DNA of 31,769 nt, taken from the NCBI GenBank assembly GCA_904501715.1, contig CAJGCD010000012.1, forward strand, positions 1 through 31,769, read 5' to 3'. Source of the DNA: an uncultured Clostridia bacterium. Its GTDB lineage: Bacteria > Bacillota > Clostridia > Oscillospirales > CAG-272. Shown piece by piece: positions 22,091 through 30,796 of this stretch. Below the pieces are notes generated by a model. The model saw only the letters and a list, made by a program, of their open reading frames with translations. It made no database searches and had not been told where the DNA came from. Each line of letters opens with the position of its first letter. Position 1 is the stretch's first letter. Position numbers and translations under genes: made by a program.

Positions 22091-22753
22091 TTATTCCTCG
22101 TCGGGGGAGCCTTCTCCCGCGGAGGTGTCATCGTCCATAGAGAGCTGACCGTCCTCCTCTAAGATGGGCGCGTCCTCCTTGGGAGGAAGCATTATCTCGG
22201 TCTCGGGAAGCTCGGTAAGCGAGCGCAGACCGAAGACACGGAGAAATTTTTCGGTGGTTGCGTAGAGCATAGGTCTGCCAGGGGCGTCAAGCCTACCGCA
22301 GGCTTCGATAAGCGCCTTGTCTATAAGCGAGTTTACGGCATAGGAGCTGTCAACTCCGCGCACTTGGTCGATAAAGCTGCGGGTAACGGGCTGATTGTAA
22401 GCCACGATGGCAAGGACCTCCATTGACGACGCCGACAGATTTCCGCCGCGGCGGATTCCCAGCGCCTCTCTTATGTAGGGCGCGTATTGCTCCTTGGTAC
22501 AGAACTGGCAGGTGTCGTCGAAGGTAAGCAGAGCTATACCACGCTTACTTCCCTCGGAATTGTATTCCTCGCTCATATGCTTGATGAGGGTCTTGGTGTT
22601 GCGGAGGTCAAGCCCCAGCACCTCGGCTATTTTTTCATATTTTACGGGATAGCCCGCGGCGTAGAGTATCGCCTCGATAGCGCCCTCTATGCTTTTTATC
22701 TGCTCCATGCCGTTAGTGTCGGCGGGAGCCTTTACTGTTTTTTCGTCAGCCAT
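22091..22753 (-). CDS. scpB: Segregation and condensation protein B
   Basis: A 220-residue kleisin partner of the SMC-ScpAB complex, which compacts and segregates the chromosome. Two winged-helix domains are visible: residues about 18-95 (SIEGAIEAILYAAGYPV) and 100-175 (LSASSMEVLAIVAYNQPVTR, then SFIDQVRGVDSSY). An acidic, disordered tail follows. The start follows AAAGGT. Upstream, hairpin repeat P3 fills most of the 118-bp gap to scpA, which is larger than usual for this pair. Confidence 0.93.
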   Translation of the reverse strand: MADEKTVKAPADTNGMEQIKSIEGAIEAILYAAGYPVKYEKIAEVLGLDLRNTKTLIKHMSEEYNSEGSKRGIALLTFDDTCQFCTKEQYAPYIREALGIRRGGNLSASSMEVLAIVAYNQPVTRSFIDQVRGVDSSYAVNSLIDKALIEACGRLDAPGRPMLYATTEKFLRVFGLRSLTELPETEIMLPPKEDAPILEEDGQLSMDDDTSAGEGSPDEE

Positions 22754-22871
22754 ATTTTTTACCTTTCTGAGGATGCGTTTTTCTGTTCTTTTCTTGAAAG
22801 AAAAGAACCAAAAGAACTTGCAAAGTATAAGTTATGATTAGACTAAGCTTGCGCGTTGACTTTAGTTAACC
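22754..22871 (-). repeat. 5'-leader hairpin repeat P3 (22785-22808) in scpA-scpB gap
   Basis: Perfect 11-bp stem GTTCTTTTCTT/AAGAAAAGAAC with a GA loop, followed by CAAAAGAACTT on the plus strand. Read toward scpB it has the same orientation as P1, P2 and P4, ending 31 nt before the start codon. Confidence 0.75.
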
Positions 22872-23687
22872 TCATGCCTCTATTGTCAGCTGTTCCTCCT
22901 GCTTAGTATCAAGCAGGTACTCGCTTTCCTCAATATCCTCGGCGTTGGCGTTAAGAATAAATCTTGTGGACGCTCCCAGAAGCGCGTTCTCACCGTCCCA
23001 CTCGCCCTCCGCGCTGTCGGATACCAACAGCTTACGAACCTTGATAAGCTCAAGCACTCCAAGGAAGGAGGCTATCATATCGGGAAGCGTGGCTTCGCTC
23101 ATAAGCAGCTCCTCAAGGGATGCCGCCCCCTGACTCTCCACCCTCTTGATAATGGAAACTATTTTTATCTCAACGGGAATGATAGGCTTGCTTATCATAG
23201 GCTTGAAGGTGGTGGTCGCCGCCTTCTCCATTGCGTTGTTGTAGGCTATGATACGGCGTACCGCCGCGCAAAGGGCGGTCACGTCCTGGTCGTGCACGTA
23301 GGTCTTGTCCACCGATATCTCGTCGGTGTCCTTTACCATTCGCCCACTGTAAAAGGCGTACATAGGCGTGAGCTTCTGCACTGCCTCCTTTGCCTGAGAG
23401 TAGCGAAGCAGAGCATCCGTAAGAGTGGCTCTTGGGTCCTCGCCGTTCTCCTCGGGCTTGGGCAGCAGCATCTTGCTCTTTATAAGCATTAGCTCGCTCG
23501 CCATCACGATAAACTCCGAGGCGACCTCCATATCAAGCTCCTGCGCTCTTGTGATGTATTCCACGTACTGGTCGCAGATGAGAGCTATGGGGATATCGGT
23601 GATGCTCACTTTATTCTTTTGTATAAGTGTCAGGAGCAGGTCAAGAGGACCCTCAAACTGCTCAAGCTTGTAGGTAAGCTCGTTCAT
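22872..23687 (-). CDS. scpA: Segregation and condensation protein A
   Basis: A 271-residue kleisin that bridges SMC heads. The N-terminus FEGPLDLLLTLIQKNKVSI is diagnostic, followed by DIPIALICDQYVEYI and ASEFIVMASELMLIKSKMLLP. The C-terminal winged helix spans about residues 185-245 (SLEELLMSEATLPDMIASFL). The start follows CCGAGGT. It lies between the site-2 protease gene and scpB, an order seen widely in Firmicutes. Confidence 0.94.
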   Translation of the reverse strand: MNELTYKLEQFEGPLDLLLTLIQKNKVSITDIPIALICDQYVEYITRAQELDMEVASEFIVMASELMLIKSKMLLPKPEENGEDPRATLTDALLRYSQAKEAVQKLTPMYAFYSGRMVKDTDEISVDKTYVHDQDVTALCAAVRRIIAYNNAMEKAATTTFKPMISKPIIPVEIKIVSIIKRVESQGAASLEELLMSEATLPDMIASFLGVLELIKVRKLLVSDSAEGEWDGENALLGASTRFILNANAEDIEESEYLLDTKQEEQLTIEA

Positions 23688-23708
23688 AATACCTCGGAAG
23701 ATTTTTTA

Positions 23709-24452
23709 TCAATAGTATAGCAGGAAAAATATATTCATCCAATCCTTTTGGGAAATTCCGAAAATGAAGTAGAACAGGTCAAGTATATATCCCGAAATAA
23801 AGGAAAGTACGGGGGTGATAACGCCCAATGCCAGAAGCGCCAGCAGGGCGAAGTAGATGTAGCGCTCGTACTGCACTATCTTGAAGTAGAGATTGGGGGG
23901 CAGGAACATATACATTACCTTCGAGCCGTCAAGAGGCGGGATGGGGAGCAGATTGAATATCGCCAAGCCCACGTTGAGCTGTATTCCCGCGCTGAGCAGA
24001 AGGTAGACGAAGGAAAATATATTCTTTACGAAGGTGTCCGAAAGCAGAGCCGTGTTAGCTCCCAGAACAAGGCAGAACACCTTTAGCAGCCCCGTGAATA
24101 TGAGCGCCAGCAGAAGATTTGAGGCGGGTCCCGCTACGGCGGTTATAGCCATATCCCGACGAGGCTTCTTGAAATATCTTGTATTTATGGGAACGGGCTT
24201 TGCCCAGCCGAAGCCGAAGCAGAGCATACATAAAAAGCCGATAGGGTCAAGATGCTTTATGGGATTGAGGGTGAGTCTGCCAAGGCTCTGTGCCGTGGGG
24301 TCGCCAAGCTTGTTGGCGGCGTATCCGTGAGCCGTTTCGTGAACACAGAGCGCCAGCAGTATTATAGGCAGAGCAAGCAGGACGCTTGCCACAGCCCATT
24401 TTATGGTTTCCGCGTCGCCTTGTCTGAAGGCGGAAAAAAGGTCAAGTAACAT
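23709..24452 (-). CDS. Site-2 protease family (M50) membrane metalloprotease
   Basis: A 247-residue polytopic protein with about six hydrophobic segments. Zinc ligands are His38 and His42 in H38ETAH42 with catalytic Glu39. The third-ligand motif NLLPIPPLDGSK lies near residue 170. This is the compact YwhC/S2P group without a PDZ domain, which cuts substrates inside the membrane. Substrates are unknown. The start follows GGGAG. It lies 27 bp after lysA and 21 bp before scpA in the same leftward block. Confidence 0.88.
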   Translation of the reverse strand: MLLDLFSAFRQGDAETIKWAVASVLLALPIILLALCVHETAHGYAANKLGDPTAQSLGRLTLNPIKHLDPIGFLCMLCFGFGWAKPVPINTRYFKKPRRDMAITAVAGPASNLLLALIFTGLLKVFCLVLGANTALLSDTFVKNIFSFVYLLLSAGIQLNVGLAIFNLLPIPPLDGSKVMYMFLPPNLYFKIVQYERYIYFALLALLALGVITPVLSFISGYILDLFYFIFGISQKDWMNIFFLLYY

Positions 24453-24479
24453 AATTTTCTCCCAAATATAAAGAGTTCA

Positions 24480-25781
24480 TTAAAGAACGTCGTTTCTTAT
24501 AATGTCCTCGTAGCTCTCTCGGCGAACCGCCACGCGAGCCTTGCCGTCCTTTACCATTATTACGGGGGGGCGGGGAAGTCTGTTGTAGTTTGACGCCATA
24601 GAGTAGTTGTACGCCCCCGTTACGAGCACAGCGAGAACGTCGCCGCGACAGGGCTTCTGTATAAGCATATTTTCGCCCAGCAGGTCGCCCGACTCGCAGC
24701 ATCTGCCCGCAAGGGTAGCGCGGTAGTCGCGGGGCGCGTCTGCCTTGCTTGCGACAATGGCGGTGTATTGGGATTGATAGAGGGCGTATCTCGGGTTGTC
24801 GGGCATACCGCCGTCCACGGACACGTAATTGCGAAATCCGGGTATCTCCTTCACCGAGCCTACGGTGTAGAGTGTAGCCCCCGCCGCCGCTACAAGCGAG
24901 CGTCCGGGCTCAAGGATAACGCGGGGCATTCTGATGCCGTGCTCAGCGCAGTAGCCGCGCACTATCTTGGCGATATCGGCAATAGCACTGCCGTAATCTA
25001 TCTCTCTGTCGTCCTCGGTGTAGCGAACCCCAAGTCCGCCCCCGAGATTAAGCTCTCTTATCTCAAAGCCGCACTCTGCTTTTATATCGGCTATAAAACG
25101 TACCATTATGTCGGCGGCATCGGCGAAGGGTTCTATATCAAATATCTGCGAGCCTATGTGGCAGTGCAGACCTATAAGCTCAACTCCCTTGGTGGAGAGA
25201 GCCTTTTTTACTATGTCCATAGCCTGACCTGTAACGATAGCCGAACCGAATTTTGAGTCAACGTTGCCCGTAACTATGGCTCTGTGAGTATGGGGGTCTA
25301 TGCCGGGAGTGATGCGCAAAAGGATGCCCTGAGTGATGCCTCTGCGTACCGCTTCTGCGGAAACCGCGGTAAGCTCGTCAAGGTTGTCCACAACAAATCT
25401 GCCTACACCCATATCCATAGCGTCACGGATGTCGCGGTCGGTCTTGTTGTTTCCGTGGAAATATATGCGCTCCGCGGGGAAGCCTGCCGCCTTGGCGGTA
25501 TAAAGCTCGCCTCCGGATACGCAGTCAACGCCCATCCCCTCCTCTGCGGCTATCTTATAAATACCCGTGAAGCAGAGAGCCTTTGAGGCGTAGAGAGGGA
25601 GCGCGTCGGCACCGAACTCCTCGGTAGCGGCGCGAAGATACTCGCGGCAGTTTGCTCTTATTACGTTTTCGTCAAGTATATAGGCGGGAGTGCCAAACTC
25701 GCGCGCCAGCTCGACGGCATCAGCACCGCCGATGGAGAGATGTCCTTTTTCGTTTACGTCAAAATGGCTGTGTATTATCAT
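24480..25781 (-). CDS. lysA: Diaminopimelate decarboxylase
   Basis: A 433-residue PLP enzyme that makes L-lysine from meso-diaminopimelate, the last step of lysine synthesis. The PLP lysine is K67 in YASKAL. Other family motifs are HGNNK, HCHIGSQI, LNLGGGLGV, EPGRSLV and the active-site cysteine segment GRCCESGD, followed by AYNYSMASNYNRLPRP. Length is normal. The start follows AAGGT. It sits downstream of the histidine phosphatase gene with only 20 bp between. No lysine riboswitch is possible in that gap. Confidence 0.95.
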   Translation of the reverse strand: MIIHSHFDVNEKGHLSIGGADAVELAREFGTPAYILDENVIRANCREYLRAATEEFGADALPLYASKALCFTGIYKIAAEEGMGVDCVSGGELYTAKAAGFPAERIYFHGNNKTDRDIRDAMDMGVGRFVVDNLDELTAVSAEAVRRGITQGILLRITPGIDPHTHRAIVTGNVDSKFGSAIVTGQAMDIVKKALSTKGVELIGLHCHIGSQIFDIEPFADAADIMVRFIADIKAECGFEIRELNLGGGLGVRYTEDDREIDYGSAIADIAKIVRGYCAEHGIRMPRVILEPGRSLVAAAGATLYTVGSVKEIPGFRNYVSVDGGMPDNPRYALYQSQYTAIVASKADAPRDYRATLAGRCCESGDLLGENMLIQKPCRGDVLAVLVTGAYNYSMASNYNRLPRPPVIMVKDGKARVAVRRESYEDIIRNDVL

Positions 25782-25801
25782 GATTTTACCTTGGTATATG
25801 T

Positions 25802-26467
25802 TTATTTTATTTTTACGTCGCTCAGCTTAGTGGGAACCGCGGTCACGAGTGATGGGTCGAGATGGTCAACTATATCGACTCTGACGGGAGTGATCACTCC
25901 ATTCTCGTACTCAAAAATATTTATAGCCGAGTTGCGGACGAACTGTACGTCGCCTATGCGCTCCGCGCCCCATCCCCGAGAAAAGCAGTCGATGGCTCTT
26001 ACGGGAGTTGCGTGGCTTGCGAGCAGGATCGTTTTTTTGTCGTTTTCTTTTGCCAGACGACAAACGAAATCAACTATTCTTGCATAAAGCTCGGCAACCG
26101 ATTCGCCATTGGTGCATCTGGCGTTTGCAATGTCCATTCTCCACGTGGTGAATGCTTCTGTGTATCGCTCGTATATATCCTCTACCTTCATCGCCTCCCA
26201 GCTTCCCGCATATATCTCACGAAGTCCTTCGGTGTCGTTTATGGGCAGACCGAATTCCTTTGCTATGGGCTCTGCGGTGCTATGAGCGCGCAAAAGGTCG
26301 CTCGAATATATGACGTCGGGCTTCTCACCTATCTTACGCAGATATTTTGCGGCACACTCCGCTTGCTGTCTGCCAAGGTCGGTAAGCTCAAAATTGCTGT
26401 GCCCCGCAAATCGGCTTTGAAAGTTTGCCGCGCTTTGTCCGTGGCGTATCATTATAAGTCTTGTCAT
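25802..26467 (-). CDS. Histidine phosphatase superfamily protein
   Basis: A 221-residue phosphoglycerate-mutase-like phosphatase. The phospho-acceptor is His9 in IRHGQSAAN, the acid is in LREIYAGSWE, and the second histidine in LLASHATPVRAI. It belongs to the cofactor-independent-looking CobC/GpmB-type branch; the substrate cannot be assigned. The ATG overlaps the engB TGA by four bases (ATGA), so translation is probably coupled. lysA follows. Confidence 0.85.
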   Translation of the reverse strand: MTRLIMIRHGQSAANFQSRFAGHSNFELTDLGRQQAECAAKYLRKIGEKPDVIYSSDLLRAHSTAEPIAKEFGLPINDTEGLREIYAGSWEAMKVEDIYERYTEAFTTWRMDIANARCTNGESVAELYARIVDFVCRLAKENDKKTILLASHATPVRAIDCFSRGWGAERIGDVQFVRNSAINIFEYENGVITPVRVDIVDHLDPSLVTAVPTKLSDVKIK

Positions 26468-27063
26468 ATTTTAGTATGGCGGAAGATGGTCTTCCACAGC
26501 TCCTCCTTGCCTTCTCCCTTGAGTGCGGAGAAGGGAATTACGGGCGCGCCCTTCACTAAGGGGTGAGCAGCTATCGCCTCAAGATTTTTCTTCTTCTCGG
26601 TAGCGTTCAGCTTGTCGGTCTTTGTTGCCACCACCACGAAGGGAAGCTCTGCCGCGGCGAGGTAATCAAGCATCATCTCGTCATCCTTTGTTGGACCTAT
26701 GCGGCTGTCGATGAGCTGAATTACAAGCTCCAAGCGGTCGATATTTTTGTTGGAGGTGAAATATCCGTCGGTAAGTGCCGACCACTGCTTTTTGTCCTCA
26801 AGAGTGCGCTTGGCAAAGCCGTAGCCGGGCAGATCCACGAGAAAGAGCTTCTTGTCTACCTCGTAGAAGTTGATGGTTATGGTCTTTCCCGGCGCGGAGC
26901 TGACACGCGCCAGACTCTTTCTGCCCAGCAGAGTATTTATAAGAGAGCTTTTGCCCACGTTTGAACGACCCGAAAAGGCTACCTGAGGTATAGGGTCGCT
27001 GGGTATCTGGCGGGGCTGCCCCGCGCTTATTTTGAGGACGACATTCTGTGTGTTTAATGCCAT
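26464..27063 (-). CDS. engB: Ribosome biogenesis GTPase EngB/YsxC
   Basis: A 199-residue GTPase that helps assemble the 50S subunit. Motifs are G1 at residues 32-39 (GRSNVGKS), G2/G3 region PGKTITINFYEV with DLPGYGFA, and G4 TKTD. The start at 27063 has CGGAGG upstream; a longer in-frame form from 27243 would run through hairpin repeat P4 and part of R8. It follows lon, the standard Firmicutes order, but with a 350-bp gap filled by repeats. Hairpin P4 lies 40 nt before the start, with TATAAT (complement of 27086-27091) between. Confidence 0.94.
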   Translation of the reverse strand: MALNTQNVVLKISAGQPRQIPSDPIPQVAFSGRSNVGKSSLINTLLGRKSLARVSSAPGKTITINFYEVDKKLFLVDLPGYGFAKRTLEDKKQWSALTDGYFTSNKNIDRLELVIQLIDSRIGPTKDDEMMLDYLAAAELPFVVVATKTDKLNATEKKKNLEAIAAHPLVKGAPVIPFSALKGEGKEELWKTIFRHTKI

Positions 27064-27414
27064 TGTTGCCTCCGTTTTAGTTAGAATTATAAACGATTTT
27101 TCTGTTCTTTTCTTGAAAGAAAAGAACCAAAAGAACTTCCGAAGGGGGAGTGTTTTATTGTAAGCCTTTTTGTTTGTGCGCTGACACATTAGCCTTCCCC
27201 AGCGGGGAAGGGGGACCGCGACAGCGGTGGATGAGGAGGACAAAATTATATATTATTTGCTGGTGATAGCAGATATTTTTGTGCTTTATAGGAGCAAAGA
27301 TTTACATAGACTATACCCGCGCTCTCCTCATCCGTCACTCCTTGCGTCGTGCCACCTTCCCCGCTGGGGAAGGCTTACGTTACATTTTATTAAAATAGAA
27401 TTTTTCTTGGTTTT
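27064..27414. repeat. lon-engB gap: hairpin P4 (27104-27127) and MITE R8 (27190-27376)
   Basis: P4 is the same 11-bp stem as P1-P3 in the same orientation to its gene. R8 has the left arm AGCCTTCCCCAGCGGGGAAGG with an ACCGCGACAGCGGT hairpin and GATGAGGAG, and the right arm CTCCTCATCCGTC..CCTTCCCCGCTGGGGAAGG. Its core ends CTATACCCGCGCT, similar to R7. No gene lies here. Confidence 0.72.
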
Positions 27415-29847
27415 TTATCTTTTTTTCGCTCTGGCGGGAACGCTATGCTCTGTATGGATACGGGGTGCTGCAAATTCGCTCTTTTTCTCCTCTTCCTTTA
27501 CGCTCTCTGTCTTTGCCTTAAGCTGGGGGCAGAGGGCGTGGCGGAGCACGTCGCTTGCCTTGCGGCAGGGAATGAAATTCAGTCCCTCTATGACTGCCTT
27601 GTCGAGCTCGTGGAGATTTCGCATATTATCCTCGGGAATGAGCACGTCGCGGACTCCGTAGGTGAGCGCCGCCATAGTTTTTTCCTTAAGTCCTCCTATG
27701 GCGAGGACGTTACCGCGGAGCGATATCTCGCCCGTCATTGCCACGTCGCGCCTTACAGCTCTTCCGCTCAGGGCGCTGACAAGGGCTGTCAGCATAGTAA
27801 CGCCCGCGGAGGGTCCGTCCTTGGGAACCGCTCCCTCGGGGAAGTGTATGTGTATATCCTTGGTCTTGTGGAAATCCTGCTCGATGCCGTATTCGGCGGC
27901 TATGGAGCGCACGTAGCTTACGGCAATTTTTGCCGATTCCTTCATTACGTCACCAAGAGAGCCAGTAAGCTCCAGCTTACCGCTTCCATCAAGCACCGCT
28001 ACCTCTACCTTGAGCACGTCACCGCCCGATTCTGTATAGGCAAGTCCGTTGACCGCTCCTATCTCGTCGGTGTCCGAAATGCGCTCGGGGATGAGCTTGC
28101 GGGGTCCTAAGTATTCGGAAATATTTTCTGCCTTTATCTTTATGCTCTTGAGCTCGCTGTCCTCAACGAAGCGCTTCGCTCCCTTGCGGGCAAGCTCCGC
28201 TATGCGGCGCTCAAGACTGCGCACGCCCGACTCGCGGGTGTAATAGTCTATTATCTCACCTATGGCAGAGTCGCTTATGCTAAGCATCCTGCGGTCAAGT
28301 CCGTGGCGCTTAAGCTGCTTAGGTATAAGGTGATGCTTGGCGATAGCCGTTTTTTCGGTCTTTGTGTAGGTCTTAAGCTCGATTATCTCCATTCTGTCAA
28401 GCAGGGGCTTGGGAACGGTGTCCAGCGTATTCGCGGTTGCTATAAACAGACAGTCCGAGAGGTCAACGGGAAGCTCCACGAAATGGTCGCGGAACGCGTG
28501 GTTCTGCTCTCCGTCAAGCACCTCCAAGAGGGCGGAGGAGGGGTCGCCGTGGGAATCACGGGTCAGCTTGTCTATCTCGTCGAGGAGCATCAAGGGGTTC
28601 TTGACCTTAGCCTGAGTGAGGGCGTTGACTATTCTACCCGGCATAGAGCCTATGTAGGTCTTGCGGTGTCCGCGGATGTCAGCCTCGTCACGCACGCCGC
28701 CAAGAGAAACACGCACGTATTTGCGCTTCATAGCTCTTGCTATGGACGCGGCGATAGATGTCTTACCCACACCCGGAGGGCCTACAAGGCAGAGTATCTG
28801 GTTTTTCAGCTCGGGATTGAGCTGCTTTACCGCCAAAAATTCAAGTATTCTGTCCTTGACCTTATCAAGCCCGTCGTGGTCGGCGTCAAGTATTTTTTTC
28901 GCCGCCTTGATGTCAAGTCTGTCCTTGGTGGAGGCGCTCCACGGTATCTCAAGACAGGTGTCAAGGTAGGAGCGGATGACCGTAGCCTCGGAGGAGCCGT
29001 AGGGAGTTTTCTGCATTCTCTCGGCTTCCTTGAGCAGCTTCTCGCGCACCTCGTCGGAGCATTTGAGCGCCATTATCCTGTCGTAATATTCGTCAGCCTC
29101 GTCGCTCTCGCCAAGCTCCTCGCGGATAACGCGTATCTGCTCGCGGAGGTAATATTCCTTCTGGTTCTGGTTGAGGTTGGAGCGCACCTTTTTGTGTATC
29201 TTCATCTCGCAGTCAAGAAGCTCGGCTTCCTCTCTTATAAGAGAGATAAGCAGCTCTATGCGGCGAAGGGGATCGAAGCATTCAAGCACCTTTTGCTTGT
29301 CGGTATGCTTGACCAGAATATTAGAGGCTATAAAGTCGGCAAGGAGGGCAGGGTTCTTTATGGAACGGGCGGTGGAGAGCATATCGTCGCTTACCGAGGG
29401 GAGGTTAGCCGTAAGGTGCTCCGCCTCGCTGAGCATAGCTCTGCAATACGCCTGACTCTTGACCGAATCCTCGTCCGAGAGGGATATGGATTTGCATATA
29501 GCCTCGGCGCAGATATAGTTAGCAAACTGATGAAATTCGGTGACCGCCGCGCGGGAGTAGCCCTCGGTGATGATGCGCATATTTCCCTCGGGGGTCTTGA
29601 CCGACTGCTTTATTTTGGATACCGCGCCCACACGGAAGAGGGCGGAGGGTGTAATTTTGCTTGCCGATAGGTCGGAGACCGAGCAGATAAGAACGGGGGA
29701 GTCGGTCTCAAATGCCGCCTCGGCGGCGTGCACGCAGAGTTCGTCGCTAAGCTCGAAGCTCAGTGTTACACCGGGGAAAGCCACAGCGCCCTTGAGCGCG
29801 ATGACGGGCAGGGTTATCTGTTCTATTTTTTCTATGTATTTAGCCAT
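27415..29847 (-). CDS. lon: ATP-dependent protease Lon
   Basis: An 810-residue AAA+ serine protease that degrades misfolded and regulatory proteins in the cytosol. It has an N-terminal LAN domain (about 1-200, opening LPVIALKGAVAFPG), a coiled coil, an AAA+ domain with GPPGVGKTS and DEIDKL, and a protease domain with the dyad Ser680 (PKDGPSAG) and Lys723 (GGLKEK), 43 residues apart as in E. coli. About 35 hydrophilic residues follow the normal end. The start follows AAAGGA. A TATAAT (complement of 29910-29915) lies upstream, without a clear -35. It heads the leftward block. Confidence 0.95.
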   Translation of the reverse strand: MAKYIEKIEQITLPVIALKGAVAFPGVTLSFELSDELCVHAAEAAFETDSPVLICSVSDLSASKITPSALFRVGAVSKIKQSVKTPEGNMRIITEGYSRAAVTEFHQFANYICAEAICKSISLSDEDSVKSQAYCRAMLSEAEHLTANLPSVSDDMLSTARSIKNPALLADFIASNILVKHTDKQKVLECFDPLRRIELLISLIREEAELLDCEMKIHKKVRSNLNQNQKEYYLREQIRVIREELGESDEADEYYDRIMALKCSDEVREKLLKEAERMQKTPYGSSEATVIRSYLDTCLEIPWSASTKDRLDIKAAKKILDADHDGLDKVKDRILEFLAVKQLNPELKNQILCLVGPPGVGKTSIAASIARAMKRKYVRVSLGGVRDEADIRGHRKTYIGSMPGRIVNALTQAKVKNPLMLLDEIDKLTRDSHGDPSSALLEVLDGEQNHAFRDHFVELPVDLSDCLFIATANTLDTVPKPLLDRMEIIELKTYTKTEKTAIAKHHLIPKQLKRHGLDRRMLSISDSAIGEIIDYYTRESGVRSLERRIAELARKGAKRFVEDSELKSIKIKAENISEYLGPRKLIPERISDTDEIGAVNGLAYTESGGDVLKVEVAVLDGSGKLELTGSLGDVMKESAKIAVSYVRSIAAEYGIEQDFHKTKDIHIHFPEGAVPKDGPSAGVTMLTALVSALSGRAVRRDVAMTGEISLRGNVLAIGGLKEKTMAALTYGVRDVLIPEDNMRNLHELDKAVIEGLNFIPCRKASDVLRHALCPQLKAKTESVKEEEKKSEFAAPRIHTEHSVPARAKKR

Positions 29848-30040
29848 TTATAATTCCTTTCAAGGGGAGTATATGCCCAAAAATGGACAGACTTTTCAAT
29901 ATATTATATATTATAGCACAAATCCATATAAATTTCTACTATTTTAATAAATATTTCACATTTGTCTACGCGCTATGTTCGCACAGCACCAAATTTTTAA
30001 AGTTTAGGTCGAGCGCTTGGCTACGTACAGTATCCAATAG
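29848..30040 (-). promoter_or_regulatory. lon upstream region
   Basis: A/T-rich, with a leftward TATAAT (complement of 29910-29915) about 60 nt before the lon start. A 20-bp direct repeat begins here: TTTTAAAGTTTAGGTCGAGC (29995-30014), matching 30041-30060 with one mismatch. Confidence 0.45.
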
Positions 30041-30190
30041 TTTTAAAGTTTTGGTCGAGCTTTTTCAAAAGCTCGCGGGTACTTAGGGCGGCGCCCTAAG
30101 TCGCTGACTGCGGTCAGCGAAATACTCTTTTGGTGTTTCTTTTTTGTTTCTTTTTTCTTTGCACCTTTAGCGTCAAAGAAAAAAGATAAA
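30041..30190. repeat. Four-hairpin repeat element
   Basis: Consecutive perfect stems: GAGCTTTT/AAAAGCTC (30057-30074), ACTTAGGGC/GCCCTAAGT (30081-30101), CGCTGAC/GTCAGCG (30102-30119) and the 13-bp TCTTTTTTCTTTG/CAAAGAAAAAAGA (30149-30186). The CTCTTTTGGTG..TTTC lead-in of the last stem resembles hairpins P1-P4. No gene spans it convincingly. Confidence 0.65.
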
Positions 30191-30438
30191 GACGCAAAGC
30201 GGCTTCTTTAATCACGTATAGGTGTTCCGTCCTTTGACATCGATGGACCAAAACCTTCTGACTGTTGCGAACATAGTGCGCTAAAAAATATTTTTCATCC
30301 GCTCACCCTGACATTTGTATGACATTTTTGTTTTTTTATGTTCAAAAATCACAAAAAGCTTTTATTGGTCCGTGGCTTTTTTCTATTGTGTAGCTTTTTC
30401 GACGAATTTTTCAGTAAAAAATCGTATAATTTTCACTA

Positions 30439-30467
30439 TTTACAAATCGTTTCCGTTGGTGTATAAT
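30439..30467 (+). promoter_or_regulatory. Promoter of candidate small RNA
   Basis: TTTACA (30439-30444), 17-bp spacer, TATAAT (30462-30467). A start near 30474 coincides with the first base of a folded region. Confidence 0.65.
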
Positions 30468-30473
30468 ACGAAT

Positions 30474-30584
30474 GCTGTCGGCGGCACCAACTCCACAGCG
30501 TCACGCACAACTGCATTCTCCGATGCGGAATATCAATCTTATGATATCAACACGATCGGCAGAGTCCACGGTTGTGCTTTTTTT
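30474..30584 (+). ncRNA. Candidate small RNA, about 110 nt
   Basis: Bounded by a good promoter and a T7 run (30578-30584). Predicted pairing: GCTGT/ACAGC (30474-30499) as a 5' hairpin. Then come nested stems GCACAAC/GTTGTGC (30505-30511 with 30571-30577), CTC-CGAT/ATCG..GAG (30518-30524 with 30555-30564) and ATATC/GATAT (30530-30547). The rod shape with bulges and the terminal U-run suggest a stable RNA. I do not recognise a known class; a 6S-like RNA would normally be longer. The overlapping 174-codon frame has no ribosome site and no protein-like sequence. Confidence 0.5.
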
Positions 30585-30605
30585 AAAAAAATTTTCAAAA
30601 AACCC

Positions 30606-30634
30606 TTGACAAAGGGGCAGAGGTGTGGTAAAAT
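30606..30634 (+). promoter_or_regulatory. Promoter of infC-rpmI-rplT
   Basis: TTGACA (30606-30611), 17-bp spacer, TAAAAT (30629-30634). The predicted start near 30641 gives a leader of about 155 nt. Confidence 0.8.
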
Positions 30635-30640
30635 AACTCG

Positions 30641-30796
30641 ACAAAGAAGCAGAACTCTCCGTTCTCACCGTATCGCAAGAGGCGCATCACGGTTCAATAT
30701 GCAAGCTCGCTCCCGCAGTGTCGGGGGTGTATTGTGTGCGGAGATTCTCTTCGCGCAATTTTTTTGCTTTTTCGCAAAAATGGAGGTGTATTTAGT
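30641..30796 (+). promoter_or_regulatory. infC leader, probable L20-type autoregulatory leader with attenuator
   Basis: The leader folds into ACCGT..CGC/GCG..ACGGT and CTCCCG/CGGGGG stems. It ends in a terminator: 9-bp stem GTGCGGAGA (30736-30744) with TCTTCGCGC (30748-30756) and seven T (30759-30765). The infC ribosome site GGAGGTG follows at 30782. The position matches the Firmicutes L20 leader, where free L20 promotes termination. Confidence 0.7.

Noticed and set aside
25782..25801. Lysine riboswitch before lysA
   Set aside because: Only 20 bp separate lysA from the upstream gene, which is too short.
28303..29670. 455-codon open frame antisense to lon
   Set aside because: Lon has all family motifs; the antisense frame is a codon-bias shadow without protein-like features.
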